DNA of 64,000 bases from contig CAWISK010000010.1 of NCBI GenBank assembly GCA_963838805.1, forward strand, positions 186,001 to 250,000, read 5' to 3'. Each line of letters opens with the position of its first letter. The first letter of the stretch is position 1. Under the pieces are notes generated by a model, which made no database searches, was not told the DNA's origin, and saw nothing but the letters and a program-made list of their open reading frames with translations. Shown here piece by piece: positions 42,096-53,170 of the stretch. The DNA comes from CAVRQM01 sp963838805. GTDB taxonomy: Bacteria > Pseudomonadota > Alphaproteobacteria > Acetobacterales > Acetobacteraceae. Made by a program: the position numbers and the translations under genes.

Positions 42096-42969
42096 ATGAC
42101 GGAAATCCGCCTGCTGGTGGACGCGCGCAACACGCTGGGCGAGGTGCCGGTCTGGGATGTCGCCGAGCAGGCGCTGTACTGGGTCGATATCGAGCGCTGC
42201 CGCCTGCATCGCCGCGACCACGCCAGCGGTGCCGTGCAAGTGTGGGACTTCCCCGAACGGATCGGCAGCTTCGCGCTGCGCCGCCAGGGCGGCCTGGTCT
42301 GCGCGCTGGAATCCGGCTTCGCGTTCTTCGATCCCGCGACCGGCGGCATCGACTGGATCGCCAGGCCCGAAGCGATGATCGCGCGCAACCGCTTCAACGA
42401 CGGCAAATGCGACCGCGCCGGGCGGTTCTGGGCCGGCACGATGGATGACCGGCTGAGCGAGCACACAGGCTCGCTGTTCCGCCTCGATGCCGATCTGTCG
42501 GTGCATCGCATGGACGGCGCCATCGGCATCTCCAACTCGCTCGCCTGGAGTCCCGACGAACGGAGCTTCTATTTCGCCGACACGCTGGACGGGCTGATCT
42601 ACGTCTACGATTACGACGCAATCAGCGGCGGCATCGCCAACCGTCGCGTCTTTGCCTCCACAGCGGAGCAGCCAGGCAGCCCGGACGGCTCGACCATCGA
42701 TGCCGAGGGCTGTCTGTGGAACGCGCAATGGGGCGGCTGGCGCCTGGTGCGCTACGCGCCGGACGGCGCCATCGACCGCGTGGTGCCCCTGCCGGTGCAA
42801 TACCCGACCAGTTGCATGTTCGGAGGGCCGGACCTGGCGACGCTTGTTCGTCACCTGCGCGATCTGGGATTTGTCGCCGGAGGCGCTGGCAGCACAGCCC
42901 TGCGCCGGTGGCGTGCTGGCCCTCGACCCGGGCGTGCGCGGGCTGCCGGAGCCGCGATTCGCGGGTTGA
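42096..42969 (+). CDS. SMP-30/gluconolactonase family sugar lactonase, frameshifted
   Basis: About 290 residues forming a six-bladed propeller. Metal and active-site stretches are LGEVPVWDVAEQALYWVDI (catalytic Glu), RNRFNDGKCDRAGRFWAGTM (Asn/Asp), GISNSLAWSPDERSFYFADT, and SPDGSTIDAEGCLWNAQWGG. The C-terminal end TCAIWDLSPEALAAQPCAGGVLAL is in another frame after a net +1 shift near 42844, where a CTT reads as one T too many. It would hydrolyse an aldono-lactone to the aldonic acid that the dehydratases act on. It is downstream of the ABC genes in the same transcript. Confidence 0.87.
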
Positions 42970-43021
42970 CGAACGGGGATTGACAGGGGCGACCCGGCGG
43001 GATTGTAGTCCGCATCGCAAG

Positions 43022-43038
43022 AACCTGTCGGATAGGTT
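43022..43038. promoter_or_regulatory. inverted repeat upstream of the second FadR-type regulator
   Basis: AACCT and AGGTT arms are separated by 7 bases and end 9 bases before the TTG start at 43048. The placement suits an autoregulatory operator of a GntR-type repressor. The arms are only 5 bases, so this is a candidate. Confidence 0.35.
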
Positions 43039-43047
43039 ACCACGACG

Positions 43048-43774
43048 TTGGCGATAGCTGCCCCAGCCATCACGGAACTCTCGCCGGCCGGCGGCCTGGT
43101 CGAGCGGGTCATGCAGAGCCTCAGCGCGCATATCCGCGCGAACGGGCTGCGGCCGGGCGACGCACTGCCGAGCGAAACGGCGTTTGCCGTGCAATTGGGC
43201 GTCTCGCGCGCGGTCGTGCGCGAGGGCTTTCGCTCGATGGCAGCGTTGCGGCTGATCGATATCGGCAACGGGCGCCGGGCGCGGGTCTCGGCGATCGACC
43301 CGAGCGTGCTGGGCTTCGTGCTCGATCACGCCGTGCTGACCGAGCAGACGACGATCCAGCAGATCTACGACGTGCGCCGCAGCATCGAGCTGCGCACCGC
43401 GGCCCTCGCGGCGATGCGATGCGACGCACAGGAGGCTGCCGGGATTTCGGCCCTCGCCGCCGCCATGCGCGCGGATTTCCAGCAACCCGCGCGCGTGATG
43501 GAGCACGACATCGCCTTTCATGAGTCGATTGCCTCGGCCTCGCGCAATCCGATGTTCGCCCTGCTGGTGCGCTCGTTTCACGTCATCACGCGCCAGACCT
43601 GGGGCATCGGCTGGAACAGCCGGCCGAGCGATGCCGAGCGCATGGCGAGCGTCGCGTGTCACCGCGCCATCGCAGCGGCCATCGCCGGCACACGACCATC
43701 GCGCGGCGGAGGCCGCGATGGCCGAGCATTTCGACATGTCGGTGAAGGCGCTGCTGGCGGCGGGGATCAACTGA
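43048..43774 (+). CDS. FadR/GntR-family regulator of the plus-strand sugar genes, frameshifted
   Basis: About 241 residues from a TTG (43048); no ATG fits the family start. The winged helix reads LRPGDALPSETAFAVQLGVSRAVVREGFRSMAALRLIDIGNGRRARV. The FCD domain follows with EQTTIQQIYDVRRSIELRTAALAA and MEHDIAFHESIASASRNP, which hold the metal ligands. The end, DHRAAEAAMAEHFDMSVKALL, is in another frame after a net +1 shift near 43690. The stop comes 1 base before the dehydratase ATG. It probably controls one or both plus-strand importers. Confidence 0.85.
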
Positions 43775-43775
43775 C

Positions 43776-44973
43776 ATGCGCATCACCGCTATCGAGACCA
43801 TCCGCGCCGCCGAGTTCGCCAATCTGCTGTGGGTGCGCTTGCATACCGACGAGGGGCTGACCGGCCTCGGCGAGACGTTCTTCATGCCGCAGACGGTCGA
43901 GACCTATCTGCACGAGGTCGTGGCCCCCAAGATGCTTGGACGCGACCCGCTTGCCATCGACCGGATTGCAAAAGACCTGTCCGGCTATCTCGGCTTCCGC
44001 TCCAGCGGTGCGGAGATGCGCGGCAATTCCGCGTTCGACATCGCGCTGTGGGATCTGTTCGGCCGTGCCACCGGCCAGCCGATCGCGCAATTGCTGGGCG
44101 GGTTCTCGCGGCAGACCATCCGCACCTACAATACCTGCGCTGGCACCGCCTATATGCGCACCGGCCGCGGCCAGAGCAGCGCCAATTGGGGGTTGCGCGC
44201 GGCGCAGAACCTCGACGATCTCGATGCCTTTCTCAACCGCGCCGACGAACTCGCCGCGGAATTGCTGGAGGAAGGCATCACGGCCATGAAGATCTGGCCG
44301 TTCGACATGGCCGCCGAACGCAGCGACGGGCTGGCGATCAGCCCCGAGGAACTGCGCCGGGCGCTTGGAGCCGTTCGAGAAGATCCGGCGGGCCGTGGGC
44401 GACCGCATGGAGGTGATGGTCGAGTTCCACTCGCTGTGGCAGCTCCTGCCCGCCATGCAGATCGCCCGGGCGCTGGCGCCGTTCGGCACGTTCTGGCACG
44501 AAGATCCGATCCGCATGGACAGCCTCGCCGATCTGCGGCGCTACGCCGCGGTATCGACCGCGCCGATCTGCGCGTCGGAGACGCTGGCGACACGCTGGGG
44601 CTTTCGCGACCTGCTGGAGACCGAGGCGGCGGGCATCGTCATGCTCGACCTGTCCTGGTGCGGCGGCCTGTCGGAAGCGCGCAAGATCGCCGCAATGGCG
44701 GAGGCCTGGCATCTGCCGGTGGCGCCGCATGACTGCACCGGGCCGGTGGTGCTGTGCGCGTCCACGCATCTGTCGCTGAACGCGCCGAACGCGCTGATCC
44801 AGGAGAGCGTGCGCGCCTATCACCGCACCTGGTATCGCGACCTCGTGACGGCATTGCCGGAGATCGCGGACGGCCATATCACCGTGCCGCAAGGTCCGGG
44901 ACTGGGGCTGGACCTGGCGCCGGATATCGACCATCGCTTCACCGTAACCAGACGAACCTCGCGGCCCGAATGA
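43776..44973 (+). CDS. mandelate racemase/enolase-superfamily dehydratase, frameshifted
   Basis: About 398 residues. The capping domain is RITAIETIRAAEFANLLWVRLHTDEGLTGLGETFF. The barrel motifs are MKIWPFD (Lys), EVMVEFHSLW, TFWHEDPIRMD, ICASETLATRWGF and VAPHDCTGP (His). A net +1 shift near 44365 (GCTTGG, one T too many) separates the halves. The first metal position appears as Glu in VEFH where many relatives have Asp. The substrate is probably a sugar acid, given the lactonase and importers around it, but the subgroup is not certain. It is followed by system 3. Confidence 0.82.
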
Positions 44974-45002
44974 CCGCGATCAAGCAAAGGGGAGGATTGT
45001 CC

Positions 45003-45984
45003 ATGAAGAAACTGCTGCTCGGAACCAGCCTGTTGGCTCTGGCGCTCTGCGCCGGCGCGCCGGCGCGTGCCGATACGCCGATGCGGATCGTGTTCACGCA
45101 CCACTCATCGGCGTCGAACCCGTTCTGGCAATCGGTGAAGAAGGGCTTCGACGACGCCTGCGCCAGGATCCAGGCGAGCTGCCAGATGCTGTTCACGCAG
45201 AACGAGGGTTCGATCGAGCAGCAGGCGGCGAACATGCAGGCGGCGGTGGCACGCCACCCGGACGCGCTGATCACCGCACTGGCCGACAACAAGGCTTTCA
45301 TCAACGTCCTGAAGGACGCGCGCAAGCAGGGCATTACCGTCATCGCCGCCAATGTCGATGCGACCGCGGGCGAGGAACTGACGCTGCGCCAGGCCTTCAT
45401 CGGCCAGAACTTCATCCCCGCAGGCGAGAGCCTCAGCCGCGCGCTGTCCAAGCAGTTTCCCACGAGCGGCGACCTGCGCATCCTGGTGGGCGTGAGTGCG
45501 CCCGGCCAGAACTGGGCCGAGCAGCGCGCAGCAAGGCGTGATGAAGGGGCTGGAGGAATACAAGAAGGCCAATCCGGGCCGCAAGATCGTCATCGATCGG
45601 ATCGATTCCGGCAGCGACGGTGCCATCACCGCCGACCGCGTCGGCGCCTATCTCAATCTGCATCCCGACACCACCGCGTATTTCGACATGGGGCTGTGGC
45701 ATTCCGCGGTCGCGCGCGTGCTGCAGGATCGCGGCATCAAGCCGGGCAAGGTTCTGATGGGCGGCTTCGATCTGGTGCCGCAGGTGCTGCAGGAGATGAA
45801 GGCAGGCTATATCCAGGTCGAGGTGGATCAGCAGCCTTACGAACAAGGCTTCATGCCGGTGATGGAAGCCTATCTGGCGAAGAAGGCGGGTCTCGCCCCA
45901 GCCAGCATCGACACCGGCGAGGCGCTGATCACGCCCGATCAGGCCGACAAGATCATGGTGCTCGCCAAGCAGGGCCTGCGCTGA
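45003..45984 (+). CDS. sugar ABC transporter substrate-binding protein (FrcB/RbsB-like), system 3, frameshifted
   Basis: About 326 residues; ATG 45003 follows AAGGGGAGGA. It has a Sec signal (KLLLGTSLLALALCAGAPARA). The type I binding-protein fold shows FTHHSSASNPFWQSVKKGFDDACAR, MQAAVARHPDALITALADN, VIAANVDATAGEE and, after a net +1 shift near 45527, GVMKGLEEYKKANPGRKIVID and VEVDQQPYEQGFMPVMEAYL. The last phrase is typical of ribose/fructose-type binding proteins. It feeds the permease at 46053. Confidence 0.87.
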
Positions 45985-46052
45985 TCACTCCGCTAACCGC
46001 CGTCACCCCCAGCCGGGGGCTGACGGCCGCAGCGCCGCCGCGTGAGGCAAGC

Positions 46053-47036
46053 ATGAAGCGATTGCTGAAAGTCTACATGGAGAAACCCGAGCTGGCAGCG
46101 CTGGTGCTGCTGCTGGTGCTGGTGCTGGTGTTCGAGAACCGTTCCGGCGGCGTGTTTCTCTCCGCCGACAATGTGCGCGGCATATTGGGTCTGATCCCGG
46201 AGACCGGACTGGTGGCCATCGGCGTCACCGTGCTGATGATCAGCGGCGAGTTCGATCTCTCGGTCGGCTCGGTGTTCGCGCTGACGCCGATGACGGCGGC
46301 GGTGCTGATGGAGCAGAACCTGCCCTTCCTGCCGGCGGTGCTGATCGGGCTCGCGGTGGCAGCCCTCATGGGATTGCTGAACGGCATCATCACGCTGCGC
46401 TTCGGCATTCCGAGTTTCATCACGACGCTCGGCACGCTCTACATCGCCCGTTCGCTGACCGTGGTGATTTCGGGCGGCTTTCCGCCGCTGCTGCCGGACA
46501 ACGTGCCCGCCTGGCTGTTCACCACGTTCATCGGTCCCGGGCACCTGATACGGCTGTCGCTGATCTGGTTTCTGGTCATCGCCCTGCTGATGGGCGGGCT
46601 GCTGTCGCTCACCAATTTCGGCAATTGGATCAAGAGCACGGGCGGCTTCCTGGAGGCCGCGTCATCGCTGGGCATCCCGGTCAATCGCGTGAAGATGACC
46701 TGTTTCGTCCTGTCGGCCGTGCTGGCCGGGTTCGCGGGGCTGATCCAGGTGCTGCGGCTGGGCTCGCCGCTGCCGTCGATCGGCGAGGGGCTCGAATTGC
46801 AGGCGGTGGCCGCCGCCGTGATCGGCGGCACGGCGCTGACCGGCGGCATCGGCACCGTGCTGGGGGCCATTGTCGGCGCCCTGCTGATCCGCGTGATCGA
46901 CAACGGGCTCGTGTTGTCCTCGGTTGACGCCAACTGGTTCAAGTTCGCCATCGGTGCCTTGACCATCCTCGCCGTGATCGCCAATGCCTGGCTGCGACGC
47001 ACCGCGCGCCGCATTCGCGTGGAGGCGCGGGCATGA
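46053..47036 (+). CDS. sugar ABC transporter permease (FrcC/RbsC-like), system 3
   Basis: 327 residues with about nine hydrophobic segments. CUT2 signatures are VLMISGEFDLSVGSVFALTPM, TLGTLYIARSLTVVISGGFPP, ASSLGIPVNRVKMTCFVLSAVLAGFAGL and AVAAAVIGGTALTGGIGTVLGAIVG. The GEFDLSVGS wording (Glu-Phe instead of Gly-Ile) is typical of the FrcC group. It is translationally coupled to the ATPase by a 4-base overlap. The frame is intact. Confidence 0.9.
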   Translation: MKRLLKVYMEKPELAALVLLLVLVLVFENRSGGVFLSADNVRGILGLIPETGLVAIGVTVLMISGEFDLSVGSVFALTPMTAAVLMEQNLPFLPAVLIGLAVAALMGLLNGIITLRFGIPSFITTLGTLYIARSLTVVISGGFPPLLPDNVPAWLFTTFIGPGHLIRLSLIWFLVIALLMGGLLSLTNFGNWIKSTGGFLEAASSLGIPVNRVKMTCFVLSAVLAGFAGLIQVLRLGSPLPSIGEGLELQAVAAAVIGGTALTGGIGTVLGAIVGALLIRVIDNGLVLSSVDANWFKFAIGALTILAVIANAWLRRTARRIRVEARA

Positions 47037-47770
47037 CCAATGCGATTCCGATCATCGAATGCCGCGATTTGCACAAATGGTATTCCGGCGTGCACGCCTT
47101 GCGCGATGTGAGCCTGTCGATCCAGCAGGGCGAGGTGGTGGGCCTGGTCGGCGACAACGGCGCGGGCAAGTCGACGCTGATCAAGATCATTTCCGGCGTG
47201 CTGCGCCAGGACGAGGGCGAATTGCTGATCGACGGGCGCGTGGCGCGGATGCGCGGCCCGAAGGACGCGATGCGGCTGGGAATCGAGACGATCTATCAGT
47301 ACAACTCGATGGTTCCCACAATGACCATCGCGCGCAACGTGTTCCTGGGACGCGAACCGCTGCGCGTGTCGCTATGCGGCGTGGGATTGCTGGATCAGGC
47401 GCGGATGCGGCGCGAGAGCGTGCAGGCGATCGCCGACGTGGATCTGCATCTGCGCTCGCCGGATGCGCTGGTGGGCGAGCTGTCCGGCGGCCAGCGGCAG
47501 GGCGTGGCCATCGCGCGGGCGATGCACTTCAAGAGCAAGCTGCTGGTGCTGGACGAGCCGACCAACCACCTGTCGGTGAAGGAGACCAACAAGGTGATCG
47601 GCTTCGTGCGCGGACTGAAGGCGCAGGGTGTCACCGGCATCTTCATCAGCCACAACATGCACCACGTGTTCCAATCCTGCGACCGCATCGTGGCAATGGC
47701 GCGCGGCGAGATCGTGTTCGACCGCGCGGCGGCTGACACCTCCATCGAAGAAGTGCAGGAGCTGCTGTAG
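47033..47770 (+). CDS. sugar ABC transporter ATP-binding protein (single-module, FrcA-like), system 3
   Basis: 245 residues with one ABC module, unlike the double-module ATPases of systems 1 and 2. Walker A is GDNGAGKSTLIKIISG, the Q-loop region is YQYNSMVPTMTIARNVFLGRE, the signature is LSGGQRQGVAIARAM and Walker B is LLVLDEPTNHLSV. This short form is normal for the FrcA group, where the ATPase is a homodimer. It is the last gene of the island; nothing recognisable lies in the 131 bases before the convergent DUF445 gene. Confidence 0.9.
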   Translation: MTNAIPIIECRDLHKWYSGVHALRDVSLSIQQGEVVGLVGDNGAGKSTLIKIISGVLRQDEGELLIDGRVARMRGPKDAMRLGIETIYQYNSMVPTMTIARNVFLGREPLRVSLCGVGLLDQARMRRESVQAIADVDLHLRSPDALVGELSGGQRQGVAIARAMHFKSKLLVLDEPTNHLSVKETNKVIGFVRGLKAQGVTGIFISHNMHHVFQSCDRIVAMARGEIVFDRAAADTSIEEVQELL

Positions 47771-47901
47771 GGACGATGATGGTGCCGAGCCCGACGGCGA
47801 CTCGCGGAGCCAGGGCCGGGAGATAGCCGGATCGGGATGATTCGCCATGTCCGAACGGATGGCGTGCGACTGACGCCGGCGCCGACAGGCTTTCTCCCGC
47901 C

Positions 47902-49184
47902 TCAGAAGCTCACATAGCCGAAGGTGGCGCGCAGCACCGCGTAAACCAGGCCGCCCACCAGGAAGCCCACCAGGGTGCCGTTGATGCGGACGTATTGCAG
48001 GTCGCCGCCCACCCGCAGCTCCAGCTTCTCGGTGATGGTGGCACTATCCCAATGCGCCACCACATCGGCGATGAAATCGGCAAGCTGCACCTGGGCGGCC
48101 GGCAGCAGGCGGCCGATGATCGCCTCGGCGGCGACCTGCAATCGCGCCCGCGCGCCGGGATCGGATTCCAGGACCCGCGCCAAGATTGCCGAGGGCGCCG
48201 GCGATCAGCGCCTGGGTCCGTCCGCCGGGCCGCGCCGCGTCCTGCTCCAGCGCGATCCGCAGTCGCGACCAGACATCCCACATCCACGCTTGCAGGCTCG
48301 GTTGCGCGAAGACACGGCGCAGCGTGCGGCCGATCTCGGCGGCCCGCGCCGGATCGGTCTCGATGCGGGTGATCTCGCGGCGCATCCACTCGTCGAACGC
48401 CGCGCGCAAATCCGATCCATCCTCGCCCATCCGGTCCAAGCTCGGCATTGATCTGGCTCAGCACGCGGCGCGCGACCTGCGCGCCCACCGCCCAGCCGAC
48501 CAGCCTGCCGCCCTGCTCGCGCACCCGCTCCTCGATGGCGGCGCGCAGGCTGCCTTCTTTTTCCGCCAGCACGATCTTCAGGCGCACGAGCACGAAGCCG
48601 AACACCTCCTGGTGCCGCCCGCCCTCCACCAGCTTGCGCAGCACCTGCGCCACGACCTGCCCGGCCCCCGGACCGCCCAGCAGGCGCGGCATGATGCGCG
48701 CGACCGCCCGGCGCGCCCGCCCGTCCTCGATGCTTGACAGCAGGCGCGGCAGCATCCCGGCCAGCGCCTCGGCCGTGGGCTCGGCCGAGGTCGGATCGGC
48801 CAAAAAGCGATGCAGGATGCCCGCGAGATTGAGCCGTGCGAGGGTGCGCGCCAGCTCCTCGCGCGTGAACACGTGTTCGGCCACGAACCGCCCGAGTGCG
48901 CGCCCCAGCCGCGCCTTCTGCGCAGGGATGATCGCGGTGTGCGGGATCGGCAGCCCCAGCGGATGCCGGAACAGCGCGGTGACCGCGAACCAGTCGGCGA
49001 TGCCGCCCACGAACCCGGCCTTCGCCGCCGCTTGCAGCACCTCGGTCGCCGTGCCTCTCGGCATCGCGTAGGTGAGCAGGGTCAGCGCCGCCATCAGCAG
49101 CAGCAGGCCCGTGGCGAGGGCGCGATGCCGCGCCAGCGACCGGCGGGCGGCGGCGTCGCGGGCCGCTGGCGTGCTCATGTCCAT
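47902..49184 (-). CDS. DUF445 family membrane protein, two frameshifts
   Basis: About 426 residues from ATG 49184 (MDMSTPAARD; 49178 is also possible). An N-terminal membrane segment (ALATGLLLLMAALTLLTY) is followed by the family hallmark GFVGGIADWFAVTALFRHPLGLPIPHTAIIP. A long amphipathic helical region comes next and a C-terminal membrane end (INGTLVGFLVGGLVYAVL). Two net +1 shifts lie at about 48438 and 48183; at both, CTT stands where CT is expected. The function is unknown for the family (YjiN-like). Confidence 0.83.
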
Positions 49185-49279
49185 CGCAGCGCAACGTAGT
49201 GGCTGACCAGGGGTCGGCCAACTCGGGCCACTCGGAACAGGACGTTGCATGGCGGCCATGAGCGGCGCACACTTCGCAC

Positions 49280-52080
49280 ATGCAGCAATTCGCCACCCCG
49301 GTCGCCGCCTCTCCCCTTGCCGAGGATTTGCTGGCGCTGACCAGCCGGATGCGGGAGCAGCATGATCAGGATCCGTTCGGCAATCCGGTACTGACAGTGG
49401 CGCTCGCCATTTCGCGCCGCATCGACGGCGACGAGTTGGAGGAGGTCGATATAGAGGCGCTGGTCCGCCATATTGCGCGACACCGCCTTCGCCGAACGAG
49501 CGGGAGCGGCTTGCGGCCTATGTCGGCGGCGCCGATCCGGCCGCGACGGCACGCGCCCGCGCCGCACTTGCGGCCCGGCTGGTCCGACCCGACCCGGGCG
49601 ACAGCCCTGTACCGTGGGCGAGTTTCCGCGCATTGGTCGAACGGCCGCGCTTCGCGGCAGTGTTCACTGCCCATCCCACCTTTGCCCTGCCCGGCCCGGT
49701 CGCCCAGGCACTCGCCGAACTCGCCAGTGGACGGCCGCCGGGCGATGGCTTCGACACGCATCGCAGCCCCGGCATCACGCTCGAGGAGGAGTTCGCCCGC
49801 GCGGTGGCGGCGATCGGGCATGGCCGCGACGCGCTCGACCGGCTGGCCGAGGCGGTGTTCGAGGTGGCCCGCGAGACCTGGCCGAGCCGTTGGACGGAAC
49901 TGGTGCCGGCCCCGGTCATCCTCGCCACCTGGGTTGGCTATGACACCGACGGGCGGACCGATATCGGCTGGTGGGACACGCTGCGCCTGCGCCTGCGCAT
50001 GAAGCGCTTCCAGCTCGCCCGCATCCAGTCGCAGGCGGCGAGCGTCCCCGAGGGCGAAGCCGCCGCCGAGCGGGCCGGAGCGGCGATCGCCGCGGTGGAC
50101 ACCGCCCTCGCCGCCTGTCCGTCCTCTGCGGAACCCGAGCAGGTCGCCGCTTTCGCTCATGCCCTGATCGACGCCCGCGATGCCGCCCTGGTCACACCGG
50201 AGCCGCTCGACGCCCTTCTGATGACCGCGATTGCCAGCGCCCCGGCCGCGAACAAAAGGCCCCTCGCCGTAGCGCGCGCTGGCCTGCGCAGCCACGGCCT
50301 GTCCCTCGCGCACACCCATGTCCGGCTGAACGCGGCACAGCTCCACAACGTCGTGCGCCAGCGCCTGGGCCTCGCCGATCCGCCGGAGGACGCCTCGCGC
50401 CGCCGCGTGCTGCTGGGCGCCATCAACACGGCATTGGACGAGGTGAGGCCGGTCCCGGTTGATTTCGGCGCGCTGCTGGCCGAGGGCGCGTCGGCGGCGC
50501 GGCTGATGATGACGGTGGCGCAGATCGTCAAGCACATCGACGCTACGACCCCGGTGCGCTTCCTCATCGCCGAGACGGAGAGCGGCTACACCCTGCTGGC
50601 GGCACTGTGGCTGGCCCGGCTGTTCGGCATCGAGCGCCATGTCGAGATCAGCCCGCTGTTCGAGACGGCCGAGGCGCTCGAACACGGGGCGCGAGTGCTG
50701 GAGGAAGCGCTGCGCAGCCCGCACTGGCGCGCCTATCTGCGCGCCACGGGTCGCATGGCGCTGCAATTCGGCTATTCGGACAGCGGCCGCTATGTCGGGC
50801 CGCTGGCGGCCACCTATCTCATCGAACGGCTGCGCCTGAAGGCCGCCGAGGCGCTGACCCGGCACGGATTGTCCGACATCGAGATCGTGCTGTTCGACAC
50901 GCATGGCGAAAGCGTCGGCCGTGGCGCCCATCCGCTCTCCCTGGCCGCACGGCTCGACTATCTCTCGCCGCCCATGACTCGGCGGACCCTGACCCAGGCC
51001 GGGTTCGCGGTGCGCCAGGAAAGCGCGTTCCAGGGCGGCGACGGCTACCTGCTGTTCGGCACGCCCGAACTGGCCGAGGCGACCATCGTCCGCATCGCCG
51101 AACACGTCCTGGCGCCGCTGCCCGCCGCCAGCGATCCGATCTATGACGAGCCGGATTTCTCGGCTGATTTCTTCGCGTCCTGCCGCGCCGGCATGGCCGA
51201 GCTGGTCGAGGATGCGGGCTACGCCGGTCTGCTCGGCGCGTTCGGACCCGCCTTGCTCGACCCCTCAGGCTCGCGGCCGGCGGCCCGCCAGACCGACGGC
51301 ATGGGGGGTGCCGTGGTGATCCGCCACCCGCGCGAGCTGCGGGCGATCCCCAACAACGCCATCCTGCACCAGTTCGGCTGGCTGGCGAACACCTTGCACG
51401 GATTGGGACCGGCCGCCGCGCGCCACCCGGAGATCTTCGCCGAGCTGGCCTCCAGCAGCCCGCGCTTCCGCCTGGCGCTCGATCTGCCCGCGCACGCGCT
51501 GGCCCATGCCGATCTGGACGTGCTGCGCGCCATCGTGGACACGCTCGACCCCGGCATGTGGCTCGACCGTGCCGCCCATGTGCGCCTGCCGGGGCGACGC
51601 CAGGCGCTGGTCTCGGTCGCGCGCGCGCTGGAGCGCCTCGATCTGTGGCCAAGGGCGCAGGCGATGTTCCGGCGCATCCAGGCCGATCACGTGGCCCTGC
51701 GCGCCGCCTGGCCGGACGCGCCACGGATGCAGGTGCGCGAGCTGCTGCTGCACGCGCTGCGCCTCGCGCTGATCCACCGCCTATGGCTGCTGGCCAGCGC
51801 CATCCCGGATTTCTCGCCCCGGCACGGCGTCACGCGCGCGACACTCGATGCGCACATCCTGCGGCTGGACATCCCCTCGACGCTGAAACTGCTCGCCGAG
51901 GTGTTTCCCCCGACCCCCGACCCGGCCGCTGATCTGGACTATGCGGAACCGCGCGCACCGCACGCCTCCACCGCCTATGCCCGCGAGCACGCGGAAATCT
52001 TCGAGCCGATGGGTCGCCTGTTCGCGCTGATACGCGAGATCTCGACCGCCATCACCCATGAGGTCGGGGCGATGGGCTGA
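49280..52080 (+). CDS. ppc: divergent phosphoenolpyruvate carboxylase, two frameshifts near the N-terminus
   Basis: About 932 residues. Frames change by net +1 at about 49476 and 49503; the best-resembling path is RDTAFAER then ERLAAYVGGADPAA, and then the main frame. PEPC landmarks in order: FTAHPT (catalytic His), WVGYDTDGRTDIGW (canonical WIGGDRDGNP), RFLIAETESG, QFGYSDSGRYVG (canonical GYSDSxKDxG) and THGESVGRGAHP (canonical HGRGGxxGRGGGP). Several canonical residues are altered and the C-terminal QNTG end is missing, so carboxylation of PEP to oxaloacetate is likely but not assured. Its 3' end overlaps the convergent opgC gene by 29 bases. Confidence 0.75.
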
Positions 52081-53170
52081 CCGCCGGTGCCGGCTGCCGC
52101 GCCGGCCGGTCCAGCCAGAGCGCCACCAGGCACATCAGGCCAATCCCGAACAGGTTGACGAATCCCTGCATCGCCCAGTCGCGGCCAAAGGTGCGGTAGA
52201 GCATCCGGCCGAACAGGGCCAGCAGACAGCCCAGCGCGAAGATGTCGAGCGAGTGCCGCCCGCACGCCTGTAGCGCCCGCGCCCAGCGCGCGGCAGCCCA
52301 GGCGCGGGTGCGCTCGGCACTGAAGATGATCTGCACCCAGGCCAGGATGTCGAGCACGCGCCAGAACGCCAGATGCGTCTTGTCCATCGGCGCCATGTCG
52401 AACAGCCGCAGCGAAGGCAGGTCGAAAGCGTCGAACGGAAAGGTCTGGAGGAACGCGAAGGCCAGATAGGCCCAGCACAGCGCCGCAAGCCAGGGCCGCG
52501 CCGGCAACCGGCCGCCCTGCCGGGCCATGATCAGCGCCAGGGCGGCGCCGATGGCGAACAGGAACTGCCACGAGAACGGATCGAAATACCATCCCTGCGG
52601 ATCGAGCCAGTTGGGCAGGTTCAGCCGATCATCCAGCAGCGTCGCCACCCACACCGAAGCCGAGACCGCCATCGCCGCCCATGGATTCCAGCGCATCAGC
52701 AGGAACAGGATCGGGAACAGGGCCAGCAGCACGATGTACAGCGGCAGGATGTCGAGATAGCCGGGCAAGGCGTGCAGGATCAGCCCCTTCAGCACCCCCC
52801 ACCATCCCGCATCCAGCAGCGGCGCCATCCCGAGCGGCGCCAGATGGAACGTCTTGGTCCACGCGCGCACCGCAACGAAAGTCGTCAGGAACAGGAACAC
52901 GTGGGTTGCATAGATCCGCAGGCAGCGCCGGGCGACCCGCCGCGTGCCGGCCATGATGCCCTGCCGGAGCATCACGCGCCCGTACGCCAGCATCGAGGCG
53001 AAGCCCGCGAACAGCACGAACAGTTCCGCCGCGTCGGCGAAGCCGAACACGTGCAGCGTGAGGAAACCCAGCTTGTTGCCCGGCATGTGATCGACGAAGA
53101 TCATCAGCAGCGCGAGGCCGCGCAGGACGTCGATGCGCGGGTCGCGCTTGGCACGCAGGATCGCATCCAT
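52052..53170 (-). CDS. opgC: OpgC domain-containing acyltransferase-like membrane protein
   Basis: About 372 residues from ATG 53170 (MDAILRAKRDPRIDVLRG); ATG 53203 is upstream. About ten hydrophobic segments are visible. The OpgC/acyltransferase-3-like start is RIDVLRGLALLMIFVDHMPGN, followed by FADAAELFVLFAGFASMLAYGR, the hallmark of the OpgC_C family. OpgC adds succinyl groups to osmoregulated periplasmic glucans. No opgG or opgH lies in the window, so the acceptor is inferred from the family. Confidence 0.85.
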   Translation of the reverse strand: MDAILRAKRDPRIDVLRGLALLMIFVDHMPGNKLGFLTLHVFGFADAAELFVLFAGFASMLAYGRVMLRQGIMAGTRRVARRCLRIYATHVFLFLTTFVAVRAWTKTFHLAPLGMAPLLDAGWWGVLKGLILHALPGYLDILPLYIVLLALFPILFLLMRWNPWAAMAVSASVWVATLLDDRLNLPNWLDPQGWYFDPFSWQFLFAIGAALALIMARQGGRLPARPWLAALCWAYLAFAFLQTFPFDAFDLPSLRLFDMAPMDKTHLAFWRVLDILAWVQIIFSAERTRAWAAARWARALQACGRHSLDIFALGCLLALFGRMLYRTFGRDWAMQGFVNLFGIGLMCLVALWLDRPARQPAPAVSPSPRPHG

